NCBI GenBank assembly: GCA_026122225.1
Contig: JANEZZ010000404.1
Coordinates: forward strand, 1,674,001-1,738,000
DNA length: 64,000 nucleotides
Direction: 5' to 3'
Source: Heloderma charlesbogerti
Taxonomy: Eukaryota > Chordata > Lepidosauria > Squamata > Helodermatidae
Position numbers and translations under genes: made by a program. Positions 23,725 to 32,931 of the stretch are shown here, piece after piece (the stretch's first letter is position 1; every line of letters starts with the position of its first letter). The notes beneath the pieces are model-generated. The model did no database searches and was not told the DNA's origin. It saw only the letters and a list, made by a program, of their open reading frames with translations.

Positions 23725-23880
23725 TGATCGGGAGCACCTCTGTCCTGTTGGGATTGAGCTTGAATTAGTTTTTCCTCATCCAATCTGTTACCAATGCCAG
23801 TCACTGATTTAGAATTTGAACAGCTTCCTTGGATCTAGTGGGAAAGGGGAAGTAGATAGAGACAAAAAGACAAAGATGTC
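23725..23880 (-). mobile_element. L2-like LINE, outer remnant
   Basis: After the hAT element the sequence ('gggattgagcttgaattagttttt', 'ccagtcactgatttag', 'acagcttccttgg', each a separate word) continues the L2-like LINE that stopped at 22864. Removing the element and one duplication rejoins the two parts. The 5' limit of this LINE is near 23880, where a plus-strand CR1 begins. Confidence 0.5.
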
Positions 23881-24470
23881 TTTGATCTGCCCTAGGCCCT
23901 GTGCTGTTCAACATTTTTATAAATGACTTGGATGAGGGTGTAGAGGGATTGCTTATCAGATTTGCAGATGACACCAAGCTAGGAGGGACCGCCAATGCTA
24001 TGGAAGACAGGATCAAGATTTGAAAGGATTTAGACAGGCTGGAACACTGGGCTGAATCTAACAGATGAGATTCAATAGAGATAAATTTAGGTACAAAAAA
24101 TCAAAGGCACAGGTATAGGATGGGGGAGTTCTTGCTTGGCAGCAGTAAATGTGAAAAGGACCTAGGTGTTTTAGTGGATCACAAGATCAATACGAGCCAG
24201 CGGTGTGATGCGGCAGATAAAAAAGCAAATGCAACCTTGAGCATAGCGTCCAGATCACAGGAAGTAATAGTTCTGCTCTATTCTGCATTAGTCAGGCTGC
24301 ATTTGGAGTCCTGTGTCCAGTTCTGAGCCTCCCATTTTAAGAAGCACATGGACAAGTTGGAGTGCATCCAGAGAAGAGCAACCAGGATGGTGAAGGGTCT
24401 TGAAACCAAGTTGAAGAGCTGGATATGATGCTGGGTATGTTTAGTCTGGAGAAGACAAGATTAAGGGGAG
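23881..24470 (+). mobile_element. CR1 LINE, reverse transcriptase end, plus strand (split)
   Basis: The plus-strand words encode, in broken frames, [21 protein letters not shown] motif [12 protein letters not shown] (motif C with a xADD box) and, in the frame at 24120-24326, KCEKDLGVLVDHKINTSQRC and LLYSALVRLHLESCVQF. This is a CR1 subfamily distinct from the copies at 8320 and 27928. The element is interrupted at about 24470, and its 3' end reappears at 25748-25991. Confidence 0.85.
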
Positions 24471-24706
24471 AGGATTGATTGATTGATTGATTGCATTTCT
24501 ATACCACCCAACTGCTCTTTGGGCAGTTCACAACAATTAAGACCATAAAATACAATATGATAAAACATAATACAAAAGTATATCATTTAAAAACTATAGT
24601 ATAAAACCAAAATAAAAACGAGCAGCAGTGTAAAGGTTTAAAATATCATATGGCAACAGATTTAAAAACAACAGAAACTGAAAGACTAAAATGCCTGGAA
24701 AAATGA
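24471..24706 (-). repeat. (GATT)n plus L2-family tail repeat
   Basis: It starts with GATTGATTGATTGATTG, then 'catttctataccacccaactgc', 'tttgggcagttcacaac' and an A-rich stretch with 'accataaaatacaatatgat'. This is a frequent reptilian dispersed repeat related to L2/SINE 3' regions, inserted in the CR1. Similar short pieces are at 14031 and 60540. Confidence 0.55.
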
Positions 24707-24888
24707 GGGGCCGATTTACATTGCGCCCGCCATCGCAATGAATTTGGTGTCCCATCGGGTTAAATGCTCTCGCATTAAAACGTGATTATTCACACTCACC
24801 CATTTTCCCCATTGCAGTGCTTCATCGAATGTGCAAGCTTGGTTCACACTCGAGCGCTGTACTGTTTTCCTGCTGTTTTCTTGCGCAC

Positions 24889-24962
24889 GCTTGTCTGATC
24901 TCGGATGCTAAGCGGGGTCGGCCCCGGTCAGTAGTTGGATGGGCGACCGCCTGGGAATCAGG
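24889..24962 (+). pseudogene. 5S rRNA-derived segment, left arm
   Basis: It contains GTCTGATCTCGGATGCTAAG, CGGGGTCGG and TTGGATGGGCGACCGCCTGG, followed by GAATC. These correspond in order to roughly positions 37-105 of vertebrate 5S rRNA, covering the A box, intermediate element and C box, which together form the type 1 RNA polymerase III promoter. The first third of 5S is absent, so it is not a 5S gene. A few substitutions are visible (for example GGATGC for GGAAGC, GGCGA for GGAGA). Confidence 0.9.
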
Positions 24963-25320
24963 CTTCCTGCACTGAGCAGGAGGTTGTTCTATCCCTTCAA
25001 ATGAGACTAAGTTTTATCCCCTCCTATCCCCCGCTCCGGATGCTTTTTAAAAAAATTAAGGTGTTATCCTTGCAGAATCGGGGCTTCTCCATGATGTTTT
25101 TTTTCTAATTCAGGCATGATCTTCAAAGATTCGAAGTTGTGAAGCTTTGAATCTTCAAAGATCATGCCTGAATTAGAAAAAAAAACATCGCGGAGAAGCC
25201 CCGATTCTGTGAGGATAACGCCTTAATTTTTTTTTTAAAGCATCTGGAGCGGGGGATAGGAGGGGGTAAAACTTAGTCTCATTTGAAGGGATACAACAAC
25301 CCCCTGCTCACTGCAGGAAG

Positions 25321-25392
25321 CCTGCTTCCCAGGCGGTCGCCCATCCAAGCATTGACTAGGACCGACCCCGCTTAACTTTGGAGATCAGACAA
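25321..25392 (-). pseudogene. 5S rRNA-derived segment, right arm
   Basis: This is the reverse complement of the same 5S portion (on the plus strand: CCCAGGCGGTCGCCCATCC, GACCGACCCCGCTTAA, GAGATCAGACAAGC). It has its own substitutions relative to the left arm, for example in the stretch read as GCATTGACTAGG. Both C-box regions point towards the palindrome centre. Confidence 0.9.
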
Positions 25393-25747
25393 GCATGTGC
25401 ACATCCAGCCCTTTGCTTGTTGCTGAGGAAATGGGGGCTACTGAGGAAGCTATGCGATCGGTAGCCGGAAGAAGACATGGGGCCATCGAGAGCTGTGATT
25501 GGACAGGAGGGAAATACAAACACCGCCGCATATGGACAGGCGGGGGAGGGGACTACGACAGGATATGGTAGCAAAGGCGGAAAATCCGAGCACATTAAGG
25601 AGAAATACCGGGATGTTCGGGTACTGAAAGCGGGAGCACAGAAGTGGGAAATTCCGGTTCCAATTCGAGGCGGCTACTCCGTAGTGTGAAAGGCGAGTGG
25701 TGAAACTTCACTGGAAGTGAAAAAAGGCAGTAAGTGTAGATCCAGCC

Positions 25748-25991
25748 TTGTTCTCTGTTGCTCCAGAGGGCAGGACTCGAGCCAACAGGGGGGAATTGCA
25801 GGGGAGCAGATTCCGGCTTAATATGAGGAGAAACTTCGTAACAGTAAGAGCTGCTCAGCAGTGCAACAGATTGCCTCAGGAGGTGGTGGCTTCTCCTTTG
25901 CTGGAGGTCTTGATGGTCATGATGTACCCTGCAGTGCAGAGTGGGGTTGGACTAGATGATCTCTGTGGTATCTTCCAACTCTGTGATCTTA
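25748..25991 (+). mobile_element. CR1 LINE 3' end (rest of the split element)
   Basis: The plus frame at 25748-26185 begins with the CR1 C-terminal block (EGRTRANRG, FRLNMRRNFVTVRAAQQCN, RLPQEVVASPLLEVL). The 3' untranslated words (ggggttggactagatgatc, tggtatcttccaac) then run to about 25991. About 60-100 bp expected between this and 24470 are missing, so a small deletion accompanied one of the insertions. Confidence 0.85.
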
Positions 25992-26058
25992 AGGGAGCCC
26001 TTTGCTTTTGTTCCTTTTATGTGTCCATCCAGAGCAGGACTACTGAATGGAATGTAAG

Positions 26059-26222
26059 AAGCCACTTTACACTGAGTCAGACTCTTGGCCCATCTAGCTC
26101 AGGATTGACTGCACTGGCTGGCAGTGGCTCTCCAGGTTCCAGACAGGGGTCTTTCCCATCCCTCCTTGCAAGTGCTGTGGATTGAACCTGGGATCCTCTG
26201 CATGCACAGCATGTGCTAAACC
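26059..26222 (-). mobile_element. tRNA-derived SINE
   Basis: On the minus strand a tRNA-like head is visible: a B-box-like GGTTCAATCC next to 'gcatgcagaggatccca' (seen on the plus strand as gattgaacctgggatcctct). A body follows with 'ggagagccactgcc' and 'gccaagagtctgactcag'. The same family occurs at 33680-33860, 52097-52190, 53200-53330 (all minus) and 55014-55145 (plus). It needs LINE proteins to move. Confidence 0.75.
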
Positions 26223-26454
26223 CTCCCCCAGATCCAAGCATGCATTTCACGTATGTATGGACTCATCCTGACACAGCATCCTGGTACTGCTCAGCCACAG
26301 CACGTCTGCCTAGTGGTCCACGTGCTCCGTCTCCCGGTTCTTCGGGAGGACTGTGCAGTCACCTTCTCCCCCACTGTCTGTCTCTGCAGCTGGGTACATG
26401 TGAATCCCAAGGGTTAATGTGTCTTGTGGTGCCTGGCTGGAAGTGGCTGAAACC

Positions 26455-26476
26455 ACACAGACACACACACACACCC
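26455..26476. repeat. (AC)n microsatellite
   Basis: A run of CA units followed by a short C-rich stretch. Confidence 0.85.
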
Positions 26477-26519
26477 CGCCCAGGGAGCAGGAGTTCTCAT
26501 TCTTCCCCTTCACATACAG

Positions 26520-26713
26520 AGGCGATGTGGTGCAGTGGTCAGAGTGGCAGAGTGGCAGAATAGTAGTGGAGATGCCTGGGTTCAAACCCACACTCAGCCA
26601 TGAAGCTCACTAGCCCCAGCCTCCCCTCTCTCAGCCTTATCTACCTCACAGGGTTGTTGTGAGGGTAATAGGGGTGAGGGAGAACCTTGCATACAATCCT
26701 GAGCTCCTTGGAG
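26520..26713 (+). mobile_element. tRNA-headed SINE with L2-type tail
   Basis: The head 'gatgtggtgcagtggtcaga' resembles an A box, and CTGGGTTCAAACCC is a good B box. The body has 'actcagccatgaagctcac' and 'acctcacagggttgttgtg', and the tail 'cttgagctccttggaggaa' type (here tgagctccttggaggaa) matches L2-family 3' ends. This layout (tRNA head, core, L2 tail) is that of MIR-like SINEs found across amniotes. Confidence 0.75.
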
Positions 26714-26715
26714 GA

Positions 26716-26952
26716 ATCATAGAATCATAGAATAGTAGTGTTGGAAGGGGCCCACAAGGCCATCGAGTCCAACCCCCTGCTCAATGCAGGAATCCAAGTC
26801 AGAGCATCCCCGACAGATGGCTGTCCAGCCTCGTCTTGAATGCCTCCAGTGTGGGAGAGCCCACCGCCTCCCTAGTTAATTGGTTCTATTGTCGTATTGC
26901 TCTAACAGTCAGGAAGTTTTTCCTGATGTTCAGCCGGAATCTGGCTTCCTGT
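26716..26952 (-). mobile_element. CR1 LINE 3' end (split by hAT element)
   Basis: Starts on this strand with the CR1 tail repeats ATAGAATCATAGAAT-like and continues into the 3' untranslated region and last codons, as at 16888. It stops at CTTCCTGT (26945-26952), the duplication made by the hAT insertion, and resumes at 27928. Confidence 0.9.
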
Positions 26953-27927
26953 TAGGAGTGCACGAAAGCCACTTACCTGGTCTCGCAGCTTTTTGCGGTG
27001 GGGGGGAGGCGCTTCGCTGCTCTCCCCCCGAAGTTCAGGCTGGGGGGGGGAGGCTTCCCGCCTCGCCCGGCCGAAATTCAGGCTGGGGGGGAGGCTTCCC
27101 GCCTCGCCCGGCCGAAATTCAGGCCGGGGAGGAGGCGCCTCACCTTGCCCGGCTGCGAAATAAAAAGTTAAAAAAACAAACAAACGCCCCCGTGATAGGC
27201 TACGTGACGATTAACGTAGCCTATCACGGCTAGATCTGCAAAGTCAGCCGTGATAGGCTACGTAAATCATCACGTAGCCTATCACGGGTGACTTAAAAAA
27301 AAAAAAAGTGCGTACGCAAATGGCGGCCCCCATAGGGAGCCGCCATTCGCGTTCCTTATTTGGTCGCTGTAGTCTACGTAAATCTTAATGTAGACTACGG
27401 CGAAAATAAGGGCAACGCAAATAGCGTTGCCCTTATTTTCGCCATAGTCTACGTAATCTTTACGTAGACTACAGCGACCAAATAAGGAACGTGAATGGCG
27501 GCTCCCTATGGGGGCTGCCATTAGCCGTACGCGCTTTTTTTTTTTTTTTTAAAGTCACCCGTGATAGGCTACGTGACGATTTACGTAGCCTATCACGGCT
27601 GACTCTGCAAATCTAGCCATGATAGGCTACGTTAATCGTCACGTAGCTTATCATGGGAGCGTTGGTTTTTTTTTAACTTTTATTGGAATGGCGGCGGCGG
27701 CAGCCGGTCGAAAGACTGGCTGCCGCCCCCGCCCCTGACGAAGACCCGACGAACCGCCGCCGGGACCCGCCGCCGGGAGGGACATTGGGGAAAGGTAAGT
27801 ACCGTCCCGGGGGGGTGCTGGGGGCGGGGGGGGTGCGGAGAATTTCTCCCCGAAACTTCTTCGGGGGGCCAAACACGTTGGCGCTCGGTCCCCCGAAGTT
27901 TCGGGGAGAAATTCTCCGCCATCCCTA
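26953..27927. mobile_element. Palindromic non-autonomous hAT-like element, copy B
   Basis: The ends TAGGAGTGCACGAAAG and ...CCATCCCTA are flanked by the perfect 8-bp repeat CTTCCTGT (26945-26952 and 27928-27935). The internal order is the same as at 22865: three tandem copies of a 'cggccgaaattcaggc' unit, TAGGCTACGTA hairpins (about 27190-27287), a CGCAAATGGCGG hairpin, a central 'gtctacgtaaatc' pair, and the inverted hairpins to about 27657. Here the central part is longer, with an extra 'ataagggcaacgcaaatagc' hairpin (about 27409-27432). The CpG-rich GGCGGC block follows. There is no transposase. Confidence 0.92.
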
Positions 27928-27929
27928 CT

Positions 27930-28663
27930 TCCTGTAACTTGAGTCTGTTATTCCGTGTCCTGCATTCTGGGATGATCAAGAAGAGATCCCGGCCTTCTTC
28001 TCTGTGACAACCTTTCAAGTACTTGAAGAGTGCTATCATATCTCCCCTCAGTCTTCTCTTCTCAAGGCCCAGTTCTTTCAGTCTCTCTTCATAGGGCTTT
28101 GTTTCCAGTCCCCTGATCATCTTTGTTGCCCTCCTCTGAACCCTCTCCAGTTTGTCTGCATCCTTCTTAAAGTGTGGTGCCCAGAACTGGACACAGTACT
28201 CCGGATGAGGCCTAAGCAGTGCTGAGTAGATGGGAACTAGTACTTCCCGGGATTTGGAAGCTATGCTTCTATTAATGCAGCCCAAAATAGCATGGGCCTT
28301 TTTTGCAGCCACATCACATTGTTGGCTCATATTCAGCTGGTGATCGACAACAATTCCAAGATCTTTCTCGCTTGTAGTGTTGTTGAGCCACGTATCCCCC
28401 ATCTTGTAACCGTGCATTTGGTTTCTTTTTCCTAGGTGCAGAACTTGGCATTTGTCCCTATTAAATGTCATTCTGTTGTTTTCTGCCCAGTGCTCCAGTC
28501 TATCAAGATCCCTTTGAATGTTGTTTCTGTCTTCCAAAGTATTAGCTATCCTGCCCAATTTTGTGTCATCTGCAAATTTGATCAGCATTCCCTGCACCTC
28601 CTCCTCCAAGTCATTAATAAAAATGTTGAAGAGCACTGGGCTCAGGACTGAGCGGTACCCCAC
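27930..28663 (-). pseudogene. CR1 reverse transcriptase, motifs B-C and C-terminus
   Basis: The frame starts with [20 protein letters not shown] (motif B region) and [11 protein letters not shown] (motif C, FADD box). It continues through [56 protein letters not shown] and [16 protein letters not shown]. The frame runs on past 27930 into the hAT element, so the last part of the translated product (after about residue 245) is not CR1. A small in-frame gap is seen where 'FS' would precede LEKRRLRG. Confidence 0.88.
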
Positions 28664-29355
28664 TTGTTACCTCTCCTCAGTTTGAGAAGGTCCCATTGAT
28701 AAGCACTCTGAGTCCGATTCTGTAGCCAACTGTGGATCCACCGGATCGTTGTTTCATCTAGCCCACTTTGAGCCAGTTTGCTCATCAGGAGATCATGGGG
28801 CACTTTGTCGAAAGCTTTGCTGAAGTCGAGGTATATGATGTCCACAGCATTCCCACAGTCCACAAGGGAGGTTACTTGATCAAAAAATGAGATCAGATTT
28901 GTCTGGCAGGACTTGTTTTTGACAAATCCATGTTGGCTTGGAGTAATCACGGCATTGTTGTCAAGGTGCTTGCAGATGGATTGCTTTATCATCTACTCCA
29001 GAATTTTCCCAGGGATTGATGTCGGACTGACTGGTCTGTAGTTCCCAGGTTCCTCCTTTTTACCCTTTTTGAAGATAGGGACAACATTAGCCCTCCTCCA
29101 GTCATCTGGCACTTCCCCCGTCCACCAGGATTTCTCAAAGAGAATAGACAGTGGTTCTGAGAGTTCTTCTGCCAGTTCCTTTATGACTCTAGGATGCAGT
29201 TCATCTGGCCCTGGAGATTTGAACTCCTTCAAAGTAATTAAGTGTTCCTTGACCATACGCCTATCGATCTCAAGCTGCAATCCTGCCCCTTCAGCCTGCA
29301 CTTCGCCTTTGCTGGGGCGGGTCATAGACCCTCTTTTGGGAGAAGACTGAGCCAA
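28642..29355 (-). pseudogene. CR1 reverse transcriptase, fingers and motif A
   Basis: The first frame (29355-28993) has VPIFKKGKKEEPGNYRPVS, and before it ITLKEFKSPGPDELHPRVIK. The second (28992-28642) has IIYLDFSKAFDKVPHDLLMS, motif A with the first catalytic Asp, and RIHSWLQNRTQ-like WIHSWLQNRTQ. One frame break lies between them at about 28992. The function in intact elements is target-primed reverse transcription. Confidence 0.88.
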
Positions 29356-29500
29356 AGTAGGAATTGAACACTTCTGCCTTTTCTTTGTCTTCTGATATTA
29401 TTTTGCCATCCTTATTTAATAGCTGAACCACCATTTCTTTCCTCTGCCTTTTACTATGCATGTAGCTGAAGAAAGCCTTTTTGTTGTTTTTAGTTTAGTT

Positions 29501-31272
29501 TTGTTTTAGGAAGGGTGGGGGTAAAACAGAATCAATCCCATTGTGTGACTCACACTCCTTCCAGCCTTTGAACCTATTGCATCTGTTTGTTTTTATGTCT
29601 CCCTATTTATCTCCCACACCCACGACGCTGACGTTCTCATTTAGCCGTTTCCAGTGTTGCCCCAAATCCTGCCCCACCAGCGTGAGAATCTCTTATAGAG
29701 CGTGTGGTGTCCATAGCCCAAATGTTGTGGGCACCCTTGTAACGACCTTGGAGAATCCCTGCTTTGTCAAAGCACTACTTTGGGGTGGGAAGATTTCACC
29801 CCTTGCTAAACTAGCAAATGTCTATCAAACGTCGTTTTGAAGAATTCCCAAGCAGTAGCACTGTTGCAGAGATTGAACTGAGAGCACAGCCCTGACCCTC
29901 ATTTTCGGTGCTTTGGGCTCTGGCTTGTAAAGTAAGCCTAAAGAAGGGTGCCTTTGTGCATGGGCAGAGTGCTTTTTCCATTAGCATTGAATATTTGCCA
30001 CCAGCTTCAAGACATCTGCAATTACGGCAACGAGCTTAAGTAACGTTTCCAGGCCCTTGCGCTGCCAGGGACCGGCTTCTCCCATTGTAAAAATGAACTG
30101 TTGGGTTGGGGTGGCGAAGGTGGGCTCAACCCCCCACGGGGAGCCCCGCTGGGTCTGCGTGACAGTTGGGCTTTTGCCGCCCACCTCTGTTCTCCCACAC
30201 TGGGTGGATCGGGCTGCCGGAACCATGGACAGCACCTCCCTTGAAGCCGTGTTCCGGCGGCCGGGGGCAGGGGCGGGCAGCCCGCAGCTTGCGGGTCTCC
30301 TTTTTTCCTTCTTGCCAGACCCCGAGATCCACCCGAGGGCCCCTGGCGCAACAGGACATGCGCTCCAAATAAAAGAAGCCTGAGCCCGCAGATGCGTTCT
30401 GAGTACCAGAACTGAATGGCGCTTCCCGCCCCACGTTGCTGTTGTAGAGTCCTCTTGTTCTTCCTGTTGTTAACCTCCTGGACGTCAGAAACCCCAGCTG
30501 CCCCGCTTCAGACCACTCGGATCCACCGGTGGATCCCCAGCTACCTTCTGCCCGCCCCTGAGCTATGGGGTGTGCGGAGGGGGGGGCTGCGGGGCTGCGG
30601 CTGATGCATCTTGCCTGACCACTTGCCCCAAACGCGGCCCTGGCCCAGTTCGCTTCCACACTGACTGGGCAGCCTTTGGCAGGCCCATATCTGCCCCTCT
30701 AGCTCAGCCTGCCTTGCACGGTTATTCTGAAACCACTAAATGCATAACGGAAGCAACATCAGGTTTTTGTTTTTGTTTTAATTAAAGCAAGTGTGGGGGA
30801 ACAGTCTGGAATGGGACCACAGCATGTGGGGAGGGGAGTTTTAACCTTCCCCTTCCCTTCCCTTCCCTTCCCTTCCCTGCTGTGATCCTGAATGCTCCCC
30901 CCTTGCAAAAAGCGAAAGTAAAGACGAGCAGCTCCCATGGGCACTAATGGGAACTTTTGCTTCTCCTTTTTGCTATAGCTATTTGCTGCGGGGGGGGGGG
31001 ATTTTTTTCTAGAATCACAGCAGGGGAGGGAGGTATTCAACTTCTTCTCCCCACATGCTATAGTCCCAATCTGGATTGACCCCCCCACCGTGCTTGATTT
31101 TAATTAAAACAAAAACTCTGATATCGCTTTAAACTATGCATTTAAAGTAGCATACAGCTCAGCCACATTCAGGGTGTGTGGAATCCAGATGTGTTGGCCA
31201 ATAATGGATGTTTTGCTGCTGCCTACCCCAAGATGCTTACAAGAGTGCAGATTGCTCTGGCGCAGAGACATT
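29501..31272. other. Unique stretch with a CpG-rich part
   Basis: No exon can be supported. A (TTCCC)n run lies at 30847-30878. 30030-30680 is CpG-rich relative to its surroundings (see that entry). Frames on the minus strand up to 177 codons (30659-30126) reflect low stop density. Confidence 0.4.
30030..30680. promoter_or_regulatory. CpG-rich segment, possible small CpG island
   Basis: CG dinucleotides are frequent from about 30050 to 30660 (for example 'gttccggcggccggggg', 'gggcgggcagcccgcag'), unlike the flanks. No repeat family was recognised. It could be a promoter-type CpG island or a decayed GC-rich transposon; no transcript evidence is available. Confidence 0.3.
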
Positions 31273-31618
31273 GGGCATTTCTACACTAGCCTAAAATCCT
31301 GCATTTAAAACGGGGCTTTCTGCTTCCGTTTTAAATGCAGGATCACCACTGACTCCCTTTACATGCGCTCCCCCCCCTTTCTCCCCGTATCTGATAGTCC
31401 GCCATGTTCACTGATCTCGCTCCTCGCTTTAACTCTTTTCATGGAGGAAACTGAAGCGGAACACAACCGGGGTAATTTGATAGCTCATTATCTACGATCC
31501 ATTTAAAAATGGAACAAAGGGCATTCAGTGCAGGAGGGTCACGGCAAGGTCACTGCGTCTGAACCTCCCTGAAGGAGCACTCTCAGTCGCCGGATAAAAG
31601 CTCCGTGTGAAGGAGCCC
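31273..31618 (+). mobile_element. Harbinger-like MITE, copy 1
   Basis: The ends are GGGCATTTCTACACTAGCC and, inverted, GGGCTCCTTCACACGGAGC, with the 3-bp direct repeat ATT on both sides (31270-31272 and 31619-31621). A 3-bp duplication and GGGC-starting ends fit PIF/Harbinger. Near the left end, 'atcctgcatttaaaac' is repeated inverted. The same family, in the opposite orientation, is at 54271-54650. Non-coding. Confidence 0.78.
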
Positions 31619-32755
31619 ATTGAGTGCCCAGCAAAAATGGCAGGGGAGAGTGGCCTTTCCAAAGGCTGGTTGTCTCCTCTGGCTCACTTCCTTTTCAACT
31701 TGTGGAGGGATGTAGGTTATTTTTACCCTGGCAAAGTGGTAGCACAAGCAGTAGAGAAGATGAGTTATTTGCTGCTGAAGTTTAAGATGGGATTAACCAT
31801 CTTCCTCCTCCTCCCCAATGGATAGGTGTGAACATGTGGATAATCAAGGGGCTTGCTTATCGTCTGCCTTTTTCTTTTTCTTTTTCACCTCACTGGGGCT
31901 TTTGGACAATTCAGGATTTCCTTTCCTAGACAAGAGATGGGGCAGTTGTCTGACCTTGCTCTGGTCAGGATTAAATGCTTCCCCTGCTGCTGCCCCCCCC
32001 CCCCCGCCGCCCAATGCTTCACAGCAAACTTGCTTCTCTCCAACCAGGGTCATGAGGCAGAGCAAATTATGCTCAGTGGCTGCGCATTAATGCACTAGGA
32101 GAGGGCAACTGCAGCTCCTGCTGAAAAGGCAGATTTGTCTATTGTGCTACCCAAAGATGGGAGGCAGGAAGTGGCAAGATAGAGCAATGAATGTTGCCTT
32201 CCCAAATGAGCTGCTTTGATCTCTGGAGTCTTTGCCGATGGGCCTTTTCAAAACCTGCAGCATCGCCTCTGAGCCTTTTTTGTGTGTTCTGGGTTCTCTG
32301 TGAATGGATCCCCTTGTTCGTGGAGGAAAAGCAAAGCTGGTCTGGGGACTCCTGGCAAGGCGTCAGGAATTCATCTAGGCCAGAGTTCGCGCCTCTTACA
32401 ACCAGGGCTCCAGGCTGGATGTTAGCTGAGGCACTGCCATGGGGCTCCAACAGTCCCAGTTTGCATCTGCTAGGTTTCATCTTCTTTGTATAATCTCACA
32501 CGTTGTGGCTAGAAGTTGGGAACCAGCAGTACAGCTGGCTGATGTGTACTACCGGGCTTTGTGTAACTACAGATCCACTGAGATGGGGCAGAGACTCTGC
32601 ACTGCCTTCATGGGGTGTATTAGCCAGAGAAGCGCTGATTGTGGGAGGGCCGCCCCAAAGAGGAAACACAGGCTATGAGCCAGGTGAAGAAGCTCTATGG
32701 TGTCTTTGCCATTCATGCATGGGAACTAAACATGCCTCAGTGGCCCTGGGAATTG
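31619..32755. other. Unique stretch
   Basis: No gene or known repeat was recognised. There is a C run at about 31997-32005. Short frames overlap on both strands without motifs. Confidence 0.4.
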
Positions 32756-32931
32756 CAGTGGAGGCTGGTGGCTCCGATGTCAGTGGGGCGGTGAATCCTC
32801 TTCGGGTTTCAGTGAGAACCAGTCGGAACTCTAAAGGAGCTCTTGGCGAGCTTTAGAGTTCTGACTGGTTCTGACTGAAACCCAGAGCAGATTCACTGCC
32901 TTGCTGACATCGGAGCCACCAGCTTCTACTG
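32756..32931. mobile_element. Palindromic hAT MITE, CAGTGGAGGCTGG family, copy 1
   Basis: The 176-bp segment is almost a perfect inverted repeat: CAGTGGAGGCTGGTGGCTCC on the left and its complement (GGAGCCACCAGC..CTACTG) on the right, with the halves meeting in 'gagctcttggcgagct'. Flanks GGGAATTG and GTGAATTG agree in 7 of 8 positions, a hAT-type 8-bp duplication. A second copy is at 46848-46986. Confidence 0.85.

Larger units (their letters stand above)
24708..25747. mobile_element. Foldback element with 5S-rRNA-like arms
   Basis: The outer ends are similar when inverted: GGGCCGATTTACATT on the left, and on the right the complement of GGCTGGATCTACACTT. Such ends recall PIF/Harbinger-type MITEs, but no clear 3-bp duplication was seen. 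The core 24889-25392 is a long inverted repeat with arms of about 245 bp around a short centre near 25136-25146. The outer end of each arm resembles 5S rRNA (see sub-entries). The right flank inside the element (25393-25747) is longer than the left (24708-24888). It sits inside a CR1, so it is younger than that copy. There is no coding capacity. Confidence 0.75.
27928..29500 (-). mobile_element. CR1 LINE reverse transcriptase region
   Basis: The minus frames at 29355-28993, 28992-28642 and 28663 onwards cover most of a CR1 reverse transcriptase in nearly continuous order, so this copy is younger than the one at 5755. Together with 26716-26952 it makes about 1.8 kb of CR1. The upstream end near 29500 ('cctttttgttgttttta') is in the region before the reverse transcriptase. 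Confidence 0.92.

Noticed and set aside
24889..24962. A genuine 5S rRNA gene
   Set aside because: The first third of the gene is missing, no T-run terminator follows at the right place, and the copy is one arm of a palindrome.
22865..27927. A CRISPR-like or regulatory operator array (repeated TAGGCTACGTA palindromes)
   Set aside because: The setting is vertebrate, copies are within transposons with 8-bp duplications, and spacing is not that of a CRISPR array.
27680..28663. 327-codon minus frame as one gene
   Set aside because: It is CR1 reverse transcriptase running into the inserted hAT element; the junction at 27928 is a transposon boundary, so the last part is not natural protein.
30126..30659. 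177-codon minus frame
   Set aside because: Composition-driven; no recognisable domain, and the opposite strand is equally open.
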